DNA of 64,000 bases from an uncultured Allosphingosinicella sp. (GTDB lineage: Bacteria > Pseudomonadota > Alphaproteobacteria > Sphingomonadales > Sphingomonadaceae). Location of the stretch: the NCBI GenBank assembly GCA_934539295.1, contig CAKTCN010000009.1:18231-82230 (forward strand), in the 5' to 3' direction. The translations under genes and the position numbers were made by a program. Below the pieces are notes generated by a model. The model searched no databases, had not been told where the DNA came from, and saw only the letters and a program-made list of their open reading frames with translations. Positions 7,670 to 16,163 of the stretch are shown here, piece after piece (the stretch's first letter is position 1; each line of letters begins with the position of its first letter).

Positions 7670-9118
7670 ATGCTGAAGCACGCACGAACCCTCGCGCTCG
7701 GCACCGCACTTGCCTTGGCATCGGTCGCCCTCTCCGCGCCGGCCACCAGCCAGACCGTGATGCCCAGGCCGTCGGAGGACCTGAACCTTTCCACCGGCAC
7801 CGGCCGCATGATCCGCCTGGACTCGCCGATGAGTGACGTCTTTATCGCCAATCCCGGCGTTGCCGACGTGCAGGTCGAGTCCGCGGACCAGCTCTATGTG
7901 TTCGGCAAGGCGGCGGGAGAGACCACCCTCTTCGCCACCAATCAGGCCGGCCGCATCGTCTATTCGGCCAACGTCCGCATCGGCAACAATATCGCCTCCG
8001 TCTCCGACATGCTGCGGGTTGCCATGCCCGGCGCGCGGATCGAGGCCATACCGATGAACGGGCTAATGCTGCTCACCGGCACGGTGGCGAGCCCAGCCGA
8101 TGTCGAGGATGCCGAGCGCCTCACCGAAGCGTTCCTCGGCGAAGGCACGCAGGTGATGAACCGGCTGAAGACCGCCACCCCGCTGCAGGTCATGCTGAAG
8201 GTGACCATTGCCGAGGTCAGCCGGTCGCTTACCAAGACGCTCGGCGCAAGCATCCAGGCCTCCGACAGGAGCGGGAGCAGCTTGTTCGGGTTCACGCGCG
8301 GGCGGGACGTGACAAGCGGTGGCACGATCCTGTCGCCGGCCGATACGTCGACATTCGGGATCGTCGGCCGGGCATTAGGCCTGGACATCGCGGCGGCCGC
8401 CGACCTCAACGAGGAAAACGGTCTCGTCGCCGTTTTGGCCGAACCGACGCTGACGGCCCTGTCGGGAGAAACCGCCAGCTTCCTTGCCGGCGGCGAATTC
8501 CCGATCCCGGTTGCCGAGGGGATCAACGGCACGTCGATCGAGTTCAAGGAATATGGCGTCAGCCTCGCCTTCACGCCCATCGTGCTCGACACCGGGCGCA
8601 TTTCCATGCGGGTGCGGCCCGAAGTGTCGGAGCTGACGAGCGAAGGCGCGATCACCATCGGCAGCATCGAGATACCGGGCCTTACCACCCGCCGTACAGA
8701 GACGACGGTCGAGCTCGGCTCGGGACAGAGCCTGGTGCTGTCGGGGTTGATGCGCAACAACCATAACAATCTGGTCGAACGCACGCCCTTCCTCGGCAGC
8801 CTGCCGATCATCGGCGCCTTGTTCCGGTCGGACAATTACCGGCGCAATCAGAGCGAATTGCTCGTGGTCGTGACGCCTTATCTCGTGAAGCCGGTCGATG
8901 CAGGGCGCATCGCACTCCCGACCGACGGCTATCGCACCGCAAGCGATCCCGGGCGGCTGATTCTGGGCCAGGAGCATGACAGCCGCGCCGGCGAGCAGCG
9001 TCCGAAGCCGAGCATGGCACCGGCACAAGTGCCCGCTCCCGCCATCGACACCGGTTCGGTTCCGGCAGGCGGGGCGCAAGGCTCCGCCAGCCTGCCGCGC
9101 CCCGGCTTCGGCCTTTGA
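7670..9118 (+). CDS. cpaC: Tad pilus secretin CpaC/RcpA
   Basis: A 482-residue outer-membrane secretin. It has a signal peptide ending near SAPATSQ. The N-terminal pilus-assembly domain reads MIRLDSPMSDVFIANPGVADVQV, followed by a BON-like region (GLMLLTGTVASPADVEDAERL). The secretin core occupies about residues 170-425 and ends with ERTPFLGSLPIIGALFRSD and ELLVVVTPYLVKPV, both typical of type II/III secretins. The tail is Pro/Ala-rich. The start follows cpaB by one base with GGAGG 8 bases upstream. Confidence 0.94.
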   Translation: MLKHARTLALGTALALASVALSAPATSQTVMPRPSEDLNLSTGTGRMIRLDSPMSDVFIANPGVADVQVESADQLYVFGKAAGETTLFATNQAGRIVYSANVRIGNNIASVSDMLRVAMPGARIEAIPMNGLMLLTGTVASPADVEDAERLTEAFLGEGTQVMNRLKTATPLQVMLKVTIAEVSRSLTKTLGASIQASDRSGSSLFGFTRGRDVTSGGTILSPADTSTFGIVGRALGLDIAAAADLNEENGLVAVLAEPTLTALSGETASFLAGGEFPIPVAEGINGTSIEFKEYGVSLAFTPIVLDTGRISMRVRPEVSELTSEGAITIGSIEIPGLTTRRTETTVELGSGQSLVLSGLMRNNHNNLVERTPFLGSLPIIGALFRSDNYRRNQSELLVVVTPYLVKPVDAGRIALPTDGYRTASDPGRLILGQEHDSRAGEQRPKPSMAPAQVPAPAIDTGSVPAGGAQGSASLPRPGFGL

Positions 9119-9129
9119 GGATCATGAAG

Positions 9130-9783
9130 ATGAGATCTCTCCAACCTCTCGTTGCCGCAGCGTCGCTAGCGGCGCTTTCCGGTTGCGGCGTTACGGCCGG
9201 ACGGCTTTCCCCCGGTGCCAACCCGTCCCTCTATTCGGTGCACCAGCCCGTGGTGCAGCGCGCGCAATATGTGCTGGATGTCGGCACATATGGAGCGTTG
9301 CTGCCGGGCGAGGATGTGCGGCTTCGTGCCTGGCTCGATGCGCTGCGGATCGGCGAAGCGGACCAGATCGTGGTGCACACGCCCGACCTGGAAGCACAAG
9401 CTGCGATCACCCGCCTGGTGGCGGAATACGGGATCGCGCCGGGCACGGTAATTGCGGTGAATGACGGCAATGCCGCGCAAGGCGTTGCGCGCGTGGTTGT
9501 AAGCCGCACCACGGCGAGCGTGCCCGGCTGCCCAGACTGGAGCAACGCACGGGTGCCGGGTGCCCCCATTTCGACCGACAGCAATTTCGGCTGTGCCACC
9601 AACGCCAGCCTTGCCGCGATGATCGCCGATCCCGAGGACCTGGTCAGGGGACGCGTGGGGACCAGCGAAACGGTGGCCGCCGCAAAGCCGGTCACCACCT
9701 ATCGTGACCGCATCCTGACCGGCGTTGCCGCGATATCCGGCGGCGGCGATGCCGGCGGACAGCCACAGGAATCCGGCAATTGA
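9130..9783 (+). CDS. cpaD: Pilus assembly lipoprotein CpaD
   Basis: About 217 residues. The N-terminus MRSLQPLVAAASLAALSGCG has a lipobox LSGC, so the protein is lipid-anchored. The rest matches the CpaD family: an N-terminal OmpA-like stretch (LPGEDVRLRAWLDALRIGEADQIVV) and a Cys-bearing C-terminal segment (PGCPDWSNARV, SNFGCATNASLAAMIADPEDLVRGR). ATG 9130 was chosen because GAGG lies 9 bases upstream; ATG 9124 is an alternative with poor spacing. Its TGA overlaps the TTG start of cpaE. Confidence 0.88.
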   Translation: MRSLQPLVAAASLAALSGCGVTAGRLSPGANPSLYSVHQPVVQRAQYVLDVGTYGALLPGEDVRLRAWLDALRIGEADQIVVHTPDLEAQAAITRLVAEYGIAPGTVIAVNDGNAAQGVARVVVSRTTASVPGCPDWSNARVPGAPISTDSNFGCATNASLAAMIADPEDLVRGRVGTSETVAAAKPVTTYRDRILTGVAAISGGGDAGGQPQESGN

Positions 9784-11057
9784 GCCCGTCCTCCCCCTCG
9801 CGACCGGGCATGCGCACGCCGTTTGCGGCCTTTGCCTGCGACGACGACATGGCGGCGATGCTCAGCAGCGTCGCGGTCGAGTTCGGCTGGCTGCCGGAAA
9901 AGGTGCAATTGGGCGGCCTGCGCAATGCGGTGCAGACGCTGTCGGTCGCGCCCAGTCCCTGCATCCTGTTCGTGGACCTGTCCGGGTCAGGCAACCCGCT
10001 GGGCGACATCCAGGCCCTGGCCGAAGTGTGCGAGCCGGGCACGCTGGTCATTGCAGCGGGCGAGATCAACGACGTCCGGCTGTACCGCGAACTGCTGGTG
10101 AGCGGGATCCAGGATTATCTGCTGAAGCCCTTCACCCCCGACCAGCTGCGCGATGTCTTCTCGCAGGCGCAGTTCGCGCTTGCGGGGACCCGTTCGAGCG
10201 AGGGCGGCAAGGCGCGCGAACATCTCATGGCCGCCGTGATCGGTGTGCGCGGCGGCGTGGGAGCGTCCACCATCGCATCCTCGCTCGCATGGCTGGTTGC
10301 GGACAAGGCGGGGCAATCGACTGCGCTTCTCGACCTCGACATCTATTTCGGCACGGGCGCGCTGTCGCTGGACCTCGAACCCGGCCGCGGCCTTGTGGAT
10401 GCGATCGAGAACCCTGCACGCATCGATGGCCTGTTCATCGAACGAGCAATGATGCGCGCATCCGAGACTCTCAGCGTTCTTTCGGCCGAGGCGCCCATCA
10501 ACCAGCCGGTGGGAGGCGATGGCACGGGCCTGCTGCAGCTTCGCGACGAAATGCGCGGTGCGTTCGACACCACCATCCTCGACCTTCCCAGATCGTTGAT
10601 GATCGAACAGCCGGACCTGGTGCGCGATGCACGGGTAGTGGTCCTGGTCGTCGAGTTCACGCTGGCGGCAGCCCGCGACACGATCCGCATCCTTTCCTGG
10701 CTGAAGGCGACTGCACCCGATGCAAGGGTGCTGCTGGTCGCCAACAAGGCGCCGGCCGCTTCGGTCCAGGAAATCAGCCGCAAGGATTTCGAGAACAGCA
10801 TCGAGCGCCCGATCGATGTCGTCGTGCCATTCGACGCGAAGGCCACCGTTCAGGCTGCGAAGCTGGGTCAGCCACTGGCGCGGTCGGCAAGCACAGCGAA
10901 GATCGCGCAGCCGCTTGCCGAATTGATGTCGCTGGTCACAATCGTGAACGACGAAGTGCAGGCGCCGGTGGTTCGCGGCGGCTCCTCGCTGTTCGGCAGG
11001 CTGGGCGGGGTGAAGACTTTGCTGGCCAAGCGGCCGAAGGACAAGGCGGCCGCGTGA
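9780..11057 (+). CDS. cpaE: Pilus assembly/localisation ATPase-like protein CpaE/TadZ
   Basis: A 425-residue protein with an N-terminal receiver-like domain (residues about 12-130, ending in DYLLKPFTPDQLRDVF) and a C-terminal MinD/ParA-like domain. The Walker A region reads VIGVRGGVGASTIA. Both lysines of the ParA/MinD deviant Walker A are replaced (R and A), as is common in TadZ/CpaE. The start is TTG 9780, overlapping the cpaD stop, with AGGA 9 bases upstream; ATG 9810 is an alternative. CpaE places the pilus machine in the cell. The ATPase gene cpaF that usually follows is absent. Confidence 0.9.
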   Translation: MSPSSPSRPGMRTPFAAFACDDDMAAMLSSVAVEFGWLPEKVQLGGLRNAVQTLSVAPSPCILFVDLSGSGNPLGDIQALAEVCEPGTLVIAAGEINDVRLYRELLVSGIQDYLLKPFTPDQLRDVFSQAQFALAGTRSSEGGKAREHLMAAVIGVRGGVGASTIASSLAWLVADKAGQSTALLDLDIYFGTGALSLDLEPGRGLVDAIENPARIDGLFIERAMMRASETLSVLSAEAPINQPVGGDGTGLLQLRDEMRGAFDTTILDLPRSLMIEQPDLVRDARVVVLVVEFTLAAARDTIRILSWLKATAPDARVLLVANKAPAASVQEISRKDFENSIERPIDVVVPFDAKATVQAAKLGQPLARSASTAKIAQPLAELMSLVTIVNDEVQAPVVRGGSSLFGRLGGVKTLLAKRPKDKAAA

Positions 11058-11073
11058 GGGGACACCGGCTCCC

Positions 11074-12045
11074 ATGCTGACGTTCGTCCTCCTCGGCGGC
11101 GGCGCGGTCATAGCGCTCGCATTGCTGTTTGCCGTCTTCTCGGGACCTTCGGCGGCCAAAGCAGGAAACCGCCGCCTTCAGGCGGTGCGCGAGCGGTATA
11201 GCGAGTCATCGGAAGTTCGTGCGCAGGCCAAGTTCAAGAAGATTCTGTCGGCTCCAGCGGGCGGCAAGGTGGACACCGCGCTGCAGAAACTGGTTCCAAA
11301 TCCGGCCATGCTCGCTCTGCGGCTTGAGCGGACGGGACGCGACTGGACGCTGAACGCCTATGTGATGGCATCCCTGGGTATCGCTCTGGCCATCATGGTT
11401 CCGTCCTTGCTTCGCGGCGCGCCGATCCTGCTGTCGCTGCTTGCCGGGCTGTTTGCCGGCATTGCGGCGCCGCATTTCGTCGTCGGCACCCTGATCAAGC
11501 GCCGCGCGAAGGAGTTTAACGACCGCTTTCCCGAAGCCATCGAGTTGATGGTGCGCGGTCTTCGATCCGGTCTGCCGGTGTCGGAGACGATGCAGGTGGT
11601 GGCGGGGGAACTGGACGGTCCGGTTGGCGTGGAATTCCGCAGCATTTCCGACAAGATGAAGATCGGCCTGACGATGGATGCCGCCTTGCAGGAAACGGCC
11701 GACCGCCTGGGCACACCCGAATTCCAGTTCTTCGTGATCGCGCTCTCCATTCAGCGTGAGACAGGCGGCAACCTTGCGGAGACACTCGGGAATCTGGCGG
11801 ACGTGCTACGCCGGCGCGTTTCGATGAGACTGAAGATCAAGGCCATGTCGTCGGAAGCCAAGGCCTCGGCGATGATCCTGGGCTCGCTGCCCTTCCTTGT
11901 CTTCGCACTGATCTTCTTCATGAACCCCGAATATGCGGGCGAATTCTTCGTCGATCCGCGCCTGATGATCGCCGGATCCGGCGCATTGGTGTGGATCGGC
12001 ATCGGCGCGTTCATCATGTCGCGCATGGTCAACTTCGAGATCTGA
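11074..12045 (+). CDS. tadB: Type II secretion F-family inner-membrane protein TadB
   Basis: A 323-residue platform protein of the Tad pilus. It has one N-terminal membrane segment, a pair near residues 90-130, a T2SSF domain at about 155-285 (DRFPEAIELMVRGLRSGLPVSETM, QRETGGNLAETLGNLADVLRRR), and C-terminal membrane segments ending SRMVNFEI. It forms the inner-membrane base with TadC, three bases downstream, and would couple to the CpaF ATPase. It lies 16 bases after cpaE. Confidence 0.92.
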   Translation: MLTFVLLGGGAVIALALLFAVFSGPSAAKAGNRRLQAVRERYSESSEVRAQAKFKKILSAPAGGKVDTALQKLVPNPAMLALRLERTGRDWTLNAYVMASLGIALAIMVPSLLRGAPILLSLLAGLFAGIAAPHFVVGTLIKRRAKEFNDRFPEAIELMVRGLRSGLPVSETMQVVAGELDGPVGVEFRSISDKMKIGLTMDAALQETADRLGTPEFQFFVIALSIQRETGGNLAETLGNLADVLRRRVSMRLKIKAMSSEAKASAMILGSLPFLVFALIFFMNPEYAGEFFVDPRLMIAGSGALVWIGIGAFIMSRMVNFEI

Positions 12046-12048
12046 GCG

Positions 12049-13044
12049 GTGGCGCCAACCTCCCCTTCCGAGCTGATCGGCGTGGACGTGACGACGATCG
12101 CGACCTTGCTCGCTGCCGTTGCGACATTCTTCGCGCTGGTGGCGGTCTATGCTGCGACCACGGTGCGCGACCCGATGGCGCGCCGGGTGAAGGCGCTGAA
12201 CGAGCGGCGCGAGCAGTTGAAGGCCGGCATCATCGCATCTTCATCCAAGCGCCGGCGCAGCATCAGCAACAGGAACGAAACCGCCGACAAGGTTCGCGGC
12301 GTCCTCGCGTCGCTCAAGATGCTGCAGGACGAACAGGTCGAGGCGGCGCAGAAGAAGCTGCTTCACGCCGGTTACAGGTCGAAGGACCTCGCGTTTGTCG
12401 TCATCTTCGCCCGGTTCGTGATGCCGCTAGTGATCGGCACGATCATGGTGGTCGGCGTCTACCTGCTCGACTGGTTTCCGGATTGGGGCGGCTTCAAGCG
12501 GTACGGGTTGGTCGCGGGATCGCTGATCGCGGCCTACAAGGCGCCTGACATCTTTCTCACCAACAAGCTGAAGAAGCGGTCTGACGCGATCCGCAAGGGC
12601 GTCCCCGACGCGCTCGACCTGCTGGTCATCTGTGCCGAGGCGGGCCTGACGATCGACGCCGCGTTCAGCCGCGTGGCGCGCGAGCTCGGCCGGGCCTATC
12701 CGGAGCTTGGCGAGGAGTTCGCACTGACGTCGATCGAGCTCGGCTTCCTGACCGAGCGGCGCATCGCGTTCGAAAACCTTGCCAATCGCATCGACCTGGA
12801 AGCGATACGCGGCGTGGTCACGACCATGATCCAGACGGAGAAGTACGGCACGCCGCTCGCCAGTGCATTGCGCGTGTTGAGCGCCGAATTCCGAAACGAG
12901 CGGATGATGCGCGCGGAGGAAAAGGCTGCACGGTTGCCGGCGATCATGACCGTGCCGCTGATCATGTTCATCCTGCCGACCCTGTTCATCGTGATCCTGG
13001 GGCCGGCGGCGTGCAGCATCTCCGAGACGCTGGGCAAGATGTAA
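12049..13044 (+). CDS. tadC: Type II secretion F-family inner-membrane protein TadC
   Basis: A 331-residue partner of TadB. It has N-terminal membrane segments (TLLAAVATFFALVAVYAAT and a pair near residues 120-165) and a T2SSF domain at about 185-300 (RKGVPDALDLLVICAEAGLTIDAAF, FENLANRIDLEAIRGVVTTMIQTEKYGTPLASALRVL). It ends in a hydrophobic segment (LIMFILPTLFIVILGPA). The start is GTG 12049, four bases after the tadB stop. It is the last recognisable Tad gene here. Confidence 0.92.
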   Translation: MAPTSPSELIGVDVTTIATLLAAVATFFALVAVYAATTVRDPMARRVKALNERREQLKAGIIASSSKRRRSISNRNETADKVRGVLASLKMLQDEQVEAAQKKLLHAGYRSKDLAFVVIFARFVMPLVIGTIMVVGVYLLDWFPDWGGFKRYGLVAGSLIAAYKAPDIFLTNKLKKRSDAIRKGVPDALDLLVICAEAGLTIDAAFSRVARELGRAYPELGEEFALTSIELGFLTERRIAFENLANRIDLEAIRGVVTTMIQTEKYGTPLASALRVLSAEFRNERMMRAEEKAARLPAIMTVPLIMFILPTLFIVILGPAACSISETLGKM

Positions 13045-13098
13045 CGTTACGGAACCGTGCCCACGCCTCGCCGATTATGTGCGGCAAAGGAGATGGGT

Positions 13099-13335
13099 AT
13101 GAGCACGAACATGTGGGCGATCATCATTCTCGCCTTTCTCGCGGGCCTGTGCATTGGGCTGCTGTTCTCGACCGGACGCAAGTGGAAGCGTCGCTACCAT
13201 GAGGAAGTGGTGCGCCGTCAGACGTTCGAAACGGAGAATGAGCGGTTGCGCCGCGAAGATCGCGAAAAGGACATGCTGCGCCACGCCGCCGCCCGCGAAC
13301 GGACGACGGGTCGCGTCGATCCCGATCGCCTGTAA
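13099..13335 (+). CDS. Small single-pass membrane protein with charged coiled coil
   Basis: A 78-residue protein. Residues about 6-24 form one membrane helix (AIIILAFLAGLCIGLLF). The rest is highly charged and probably helical (EVVRRQTFETENERLRREDREKD). ATG 13099 is chosen because AAGGAG lies 6 bases upstream; ATG 13093 is too close to that site. It follows tadC by 54 bases and converges on ppdK with three bases between stops. I do not recognise it. It might belong to the pilus transcript or simply sit at its end. Confidence 0.65.
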   Translation: MSTNMWAIIILAFLAGLCIGLLFSTGRKWKRRYHEEVVRRQTFETENERLRREDREKDMLRHAAARERTTGRVDPDRL

Positions 13336-13338
13336 GCG

Positions 13339-16041
13339 CTAGCTTGCCGCCCGCAGCGCAGCCTGAGCGGCGGCAAGGCGCGCAATCGGCACGCGGTACG
13401 GCGATGCCGAGACGTAGTTGAGCCCGGTCTTCTCGCAAAATGCGATCGAGGCCGGGTCGCCGCCATGTTCGCCGCAGATCCCGAGCTTCAAGTCGCTGCG
13501 GGTCGCCCTGCCACGCTCTGCTGCGATGGCGATGAGCTGTCCGACGCCCTCCTCGTCAAGGCTGACGAACGGATCGCGGGCGAAGATGCCTTTCTCCACA
13601 TAGACTGACAGGAACCGCGCCGCATCGTCGCGGCTGACACCCAAAGTGGTCTGGGTCAGGTCGTTGGTGCCGAAGCTGAAGAATTGCGCTTCCTCGGCGA
13701 TGCTGTCGGCCATCAGCGCCGCACGGGGCAACTCGATCATGGTGCCAATCAGATACTCGATCGATATGCCGGCCTCGTCGAACACCGCATCGGCCGTCTT
13801 TTCGATGAGCTGGCGAATGATCTGAAGTTCCGCGCGGGTCCCGACCAAAGGCACCATCACCTCCGGAATGGGCGCGGCGCCGCTTGCCTTCGCGACCTTC
13901 ACCGCTGCCTCGAAGATGGCTCGAGCCTGCATCTCGTAGATTTCGGGATAGGTGATGCCGAGCCGGCAGCCGCGATGGCCGAGCATGGGGTTGAACTCGT
14001 GCAGGTCTGCCGAACGGCGCTTGAGCTCGTCCACGCCGACCCCCGCCGCGGCTGCGACATCCGCAAACTCGTGCTCGCCATGGGGCAGGAACTCGTGAAG
14101 CGGGGGATCGAGCAGGCGGATCGTGACGGGCAGCCCCGCCATGATCTCGAAGATCTCGACGAAGTCGCTGCGCTGAGCCGGCAGCAACTTCTCGAGCGCT
14201 GCGCGACGTCCCTTTTCACTGTCGGCCAGGATCATCTGGCGGACGTTTGTGATCCGCTCGGCATCGAAAAACATATGTTCGGTGCGGCACAGGCCGACGC
14301 CCTCGGCGCCGAACTCGCGCGCGGTACGGCAGTCGAGGGGTGTTTCGGCGTTGGTGCGCACGCGCAAGCGACGCACCTTGTCGGCCCACTCCATCAGCGT
14401 GCCGAAATCGCCAACCAGCTCGGGCTGAATGGTCGCGACCTCGCCCAGCATCACTTCGCCGGTCGAGCCGTCGATGGTGAGCGTGTCGCCTTCGCGCACG
14501 TCCTGGCCGCCGACCCGCATCACTCTGGCACGATTGTCGATCGTAATGCCGCTCGCGCCGCTGACGCAGGGACGTCCCATTCCGCGTGCCACCACCGCCG
14601 CGTGACTGGTCATGCCGCCGCGCGCCGTAAGGATGCCGGTAGCGGCGTGCATCCCGTGAATGTCCTCCGGGCTGGTTTCCACGCGAACCAGAATGACCTT
14701 GTTCCCGAGACCCGCCTGGCGTTCGGCCGTGTCGGCATCGAAGACGACGGCGCCCGACGCGGCGCCTGGGGAGGCAGGGAGGCCTTTGGCAACGACGTTG
14801 CGCGGTGCGGCAGGATCGAGCGTCGGGTGGAGCAGTTGATCGAGCGCAGCCGGGTCGACGCGGAGCACCGCCTCATTCTCGCTGATCAGGCCTTCGCGCG
14901 CCATGTCGACCGCGATCTTGAGCGCCGCCTTGGCCGTGCGCTTGCCGGACCGCGTCTGCAGCATGAACAAGGTGCCGCGCTCGACGGTAAACTCGATGTC
15001 CTGCATGTCGCGATAATGCGTCTCAAGCAGGTCGAACACGCGGGCAAGCTCCCCGTAGACTTCCGGCAGCGCCTCTTCCATCGACAGCGGCTTGGCACCC
15101 GCTTTCTCGCGCGCCGCACGGGTCAGATATTGCGGAGTGCGGATCCCCGCGACGACATCCTCGCCCTGCGCGTTGATGAGATACTCGCCATAATAAGCGC
15201 GCTCACCCGTCGCCGGATCGCGGGTGAAGGCAACGCCGGTGGCCGATGTCTCGCCCATGTTGCCGAACACCATCGCCTGCACGTTCACCGCAGTGCCCCA
15301 TCCGCCAGGAATGGAGTTCAGGCGGCGATAAACCTTCGCTCGATCCGACTGCCAGGAGCCGAATACCGCGCCCACCGCGCCCCAGAGCTGTTCATGAACG
15401 TCCTGCGGGAACGGGCGCGACCATTGTTCCTCGACCAATTCCTTGTAGCGGGCGACCAGCGCCTTCCAGTCGGAGGCTTCCAGTTCGGTATCGAGGCTGA
15501 CGCCCTTCTCTTCCTTGGCGATCTCCAGCGCTTCCTCGAACGCGCCATGCTCGAGTTCGAGCACCACGTCCGAATACATCTGGATGAAGCGGCGATAGCT
15601 GTCCCAGGCGAAACGCTCGTCGCCCGAGGTTGCTGCAAGGCCGACCACCGTCTCGTCGTTGAGGCCGAGGTTGAGCACCGTGTCCATCATGCCCGGCATC
15701 GACACGCGCGCGCCCGAGCGCACGGAGACAAGCAGCGGATCGGCCGCATCGCCGAAACGCTTGCCGGTCACGCCTTCAATATGTGCAAGCCCTTCGGCCA
15801 CCTCGGCGCGCAGCGAGTCCGGGAAGCTCTCGCCTTCCTCATAATAACGTGTGCACATCGCGGTCGAGATGGTGAAGCCCGGGGGTACCGGCAGGCCGAT
15901 CGAGGCCATCTCGGCCAGGTTGGCGCCCTTGCCGCCCAGCAGGTTCTTATCGCCGTTTCCGCCGTCCGACACGCCGCCGCCGAAGCGATAGACGTAACGC
16001 GCAAGCGCACCCTGTTCGGGAGCGTCAAGAAGGCTGGCCAT
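13339..16041 (-). CDS. ppdK: Pyruvate, phosphate dikinase
   Basis: A 900-residue enzyme interconverting pyruvate + ATP + Pi and PEP + AMP + PPi. The N-terminal nucleotide-binding domain is seen in LLGGKGANLAEMASIGLPVPPGF and VRSGARVSMPGMMDTVLNLG. The swivelling phosphohistidine domain carries GGMTSHAAVVARGMGRPCVSG, with the catalytic His about residue 455. The C-terminal TIM barrel carries FSFGTNDLTQ and the acid/base Cys in GICGEHGGD. Length is normal. It lies 122 bases downstream of glyS in the same direction, an arrangement I recall from other alphaproteobacteria. Confidence 0.96.
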   Translation of the reverse strand: MASLLDAPEQGALARYVYRFGGGVSDGGNGDKNLLGGKGANLAEMASIGLPVPPGFTISTAMCTRYYEEGESFPDSLRAEVAEGLAHIEGVTGKRFGDAADPLLVSVRSGARVSMPGMMDTVLNLGLNDETVVGLAATSGDERFAWDSYRRFIQMYSDVVLELEHGAFEEALEIAKEEKGVSLDTELEASDWKALVARYKELVEEQWSRPFPQDVHEQLWGAVGAVFGSWQSDRAKVYRRLNSIPGGWGTAVNVQAMVFGNMGETSATGVAFTRDPATGERAYYGEYLINAQGEDVVAGIRTPQYLTRAAREKAGAKPLSMEEALPEVYGELARVFDLLETHYRDMQDIEFTVERGTLFMLQTRSGKRTAKAALKIAVDMAREGLISENEAVLRVDPAALDQLLHPTLDPAAPRNVVAKGLPASPGAASGAVVFDADTAERQAGLGNKVILVRVETSPEDIHGMHAATGILTARGGMTSHAAVVARGMGRPCVSGASGITIDNRARVMRVGGQDVREGDTLTIDGSTGEVMLGEVATIQPELVGDFGTLMEWADKVRRLRVRTNAETPLDCRTAREFGAEGVGLCRTEHMFFDAERITNVRQMILADSEKGRRAALEKLLPAQRSDFVEIFEIMAGLPVTIRLLDPPLHEFLPHGEHEFADVAAAAGVGVDELKRRSADLHEFNPMLGHRGCRLGITYPEIYEMQARAIFEAAVKVAKASGAAPIPEVMVPLVGTRAELQIIRQLIEKTADAVFDEAGISIEYLIGTMIELPRAALMADSIAEEAQFFSFGTNDLTQTTLGVSRDDAARFLSVYVEKGIFARDPFVSLDEEGVGQLIAIAAERGRATRSDLKLGICGEHGGDPASIAFCEKTGLNYVSASPYRVPIARLAAAQAALRAAS

Positions 16042-16163
16042 TCGTATCCCCTGTATGTCTTCTGCACAGCTTGTGCACCGCAGCAGGAAAGAAGATCAAG
16101 CGCCAGAAGTTCCCGGACCCGCAACGATCCAGTGTCACCGTTGTCAGGCAAGAGGATGTGGGA

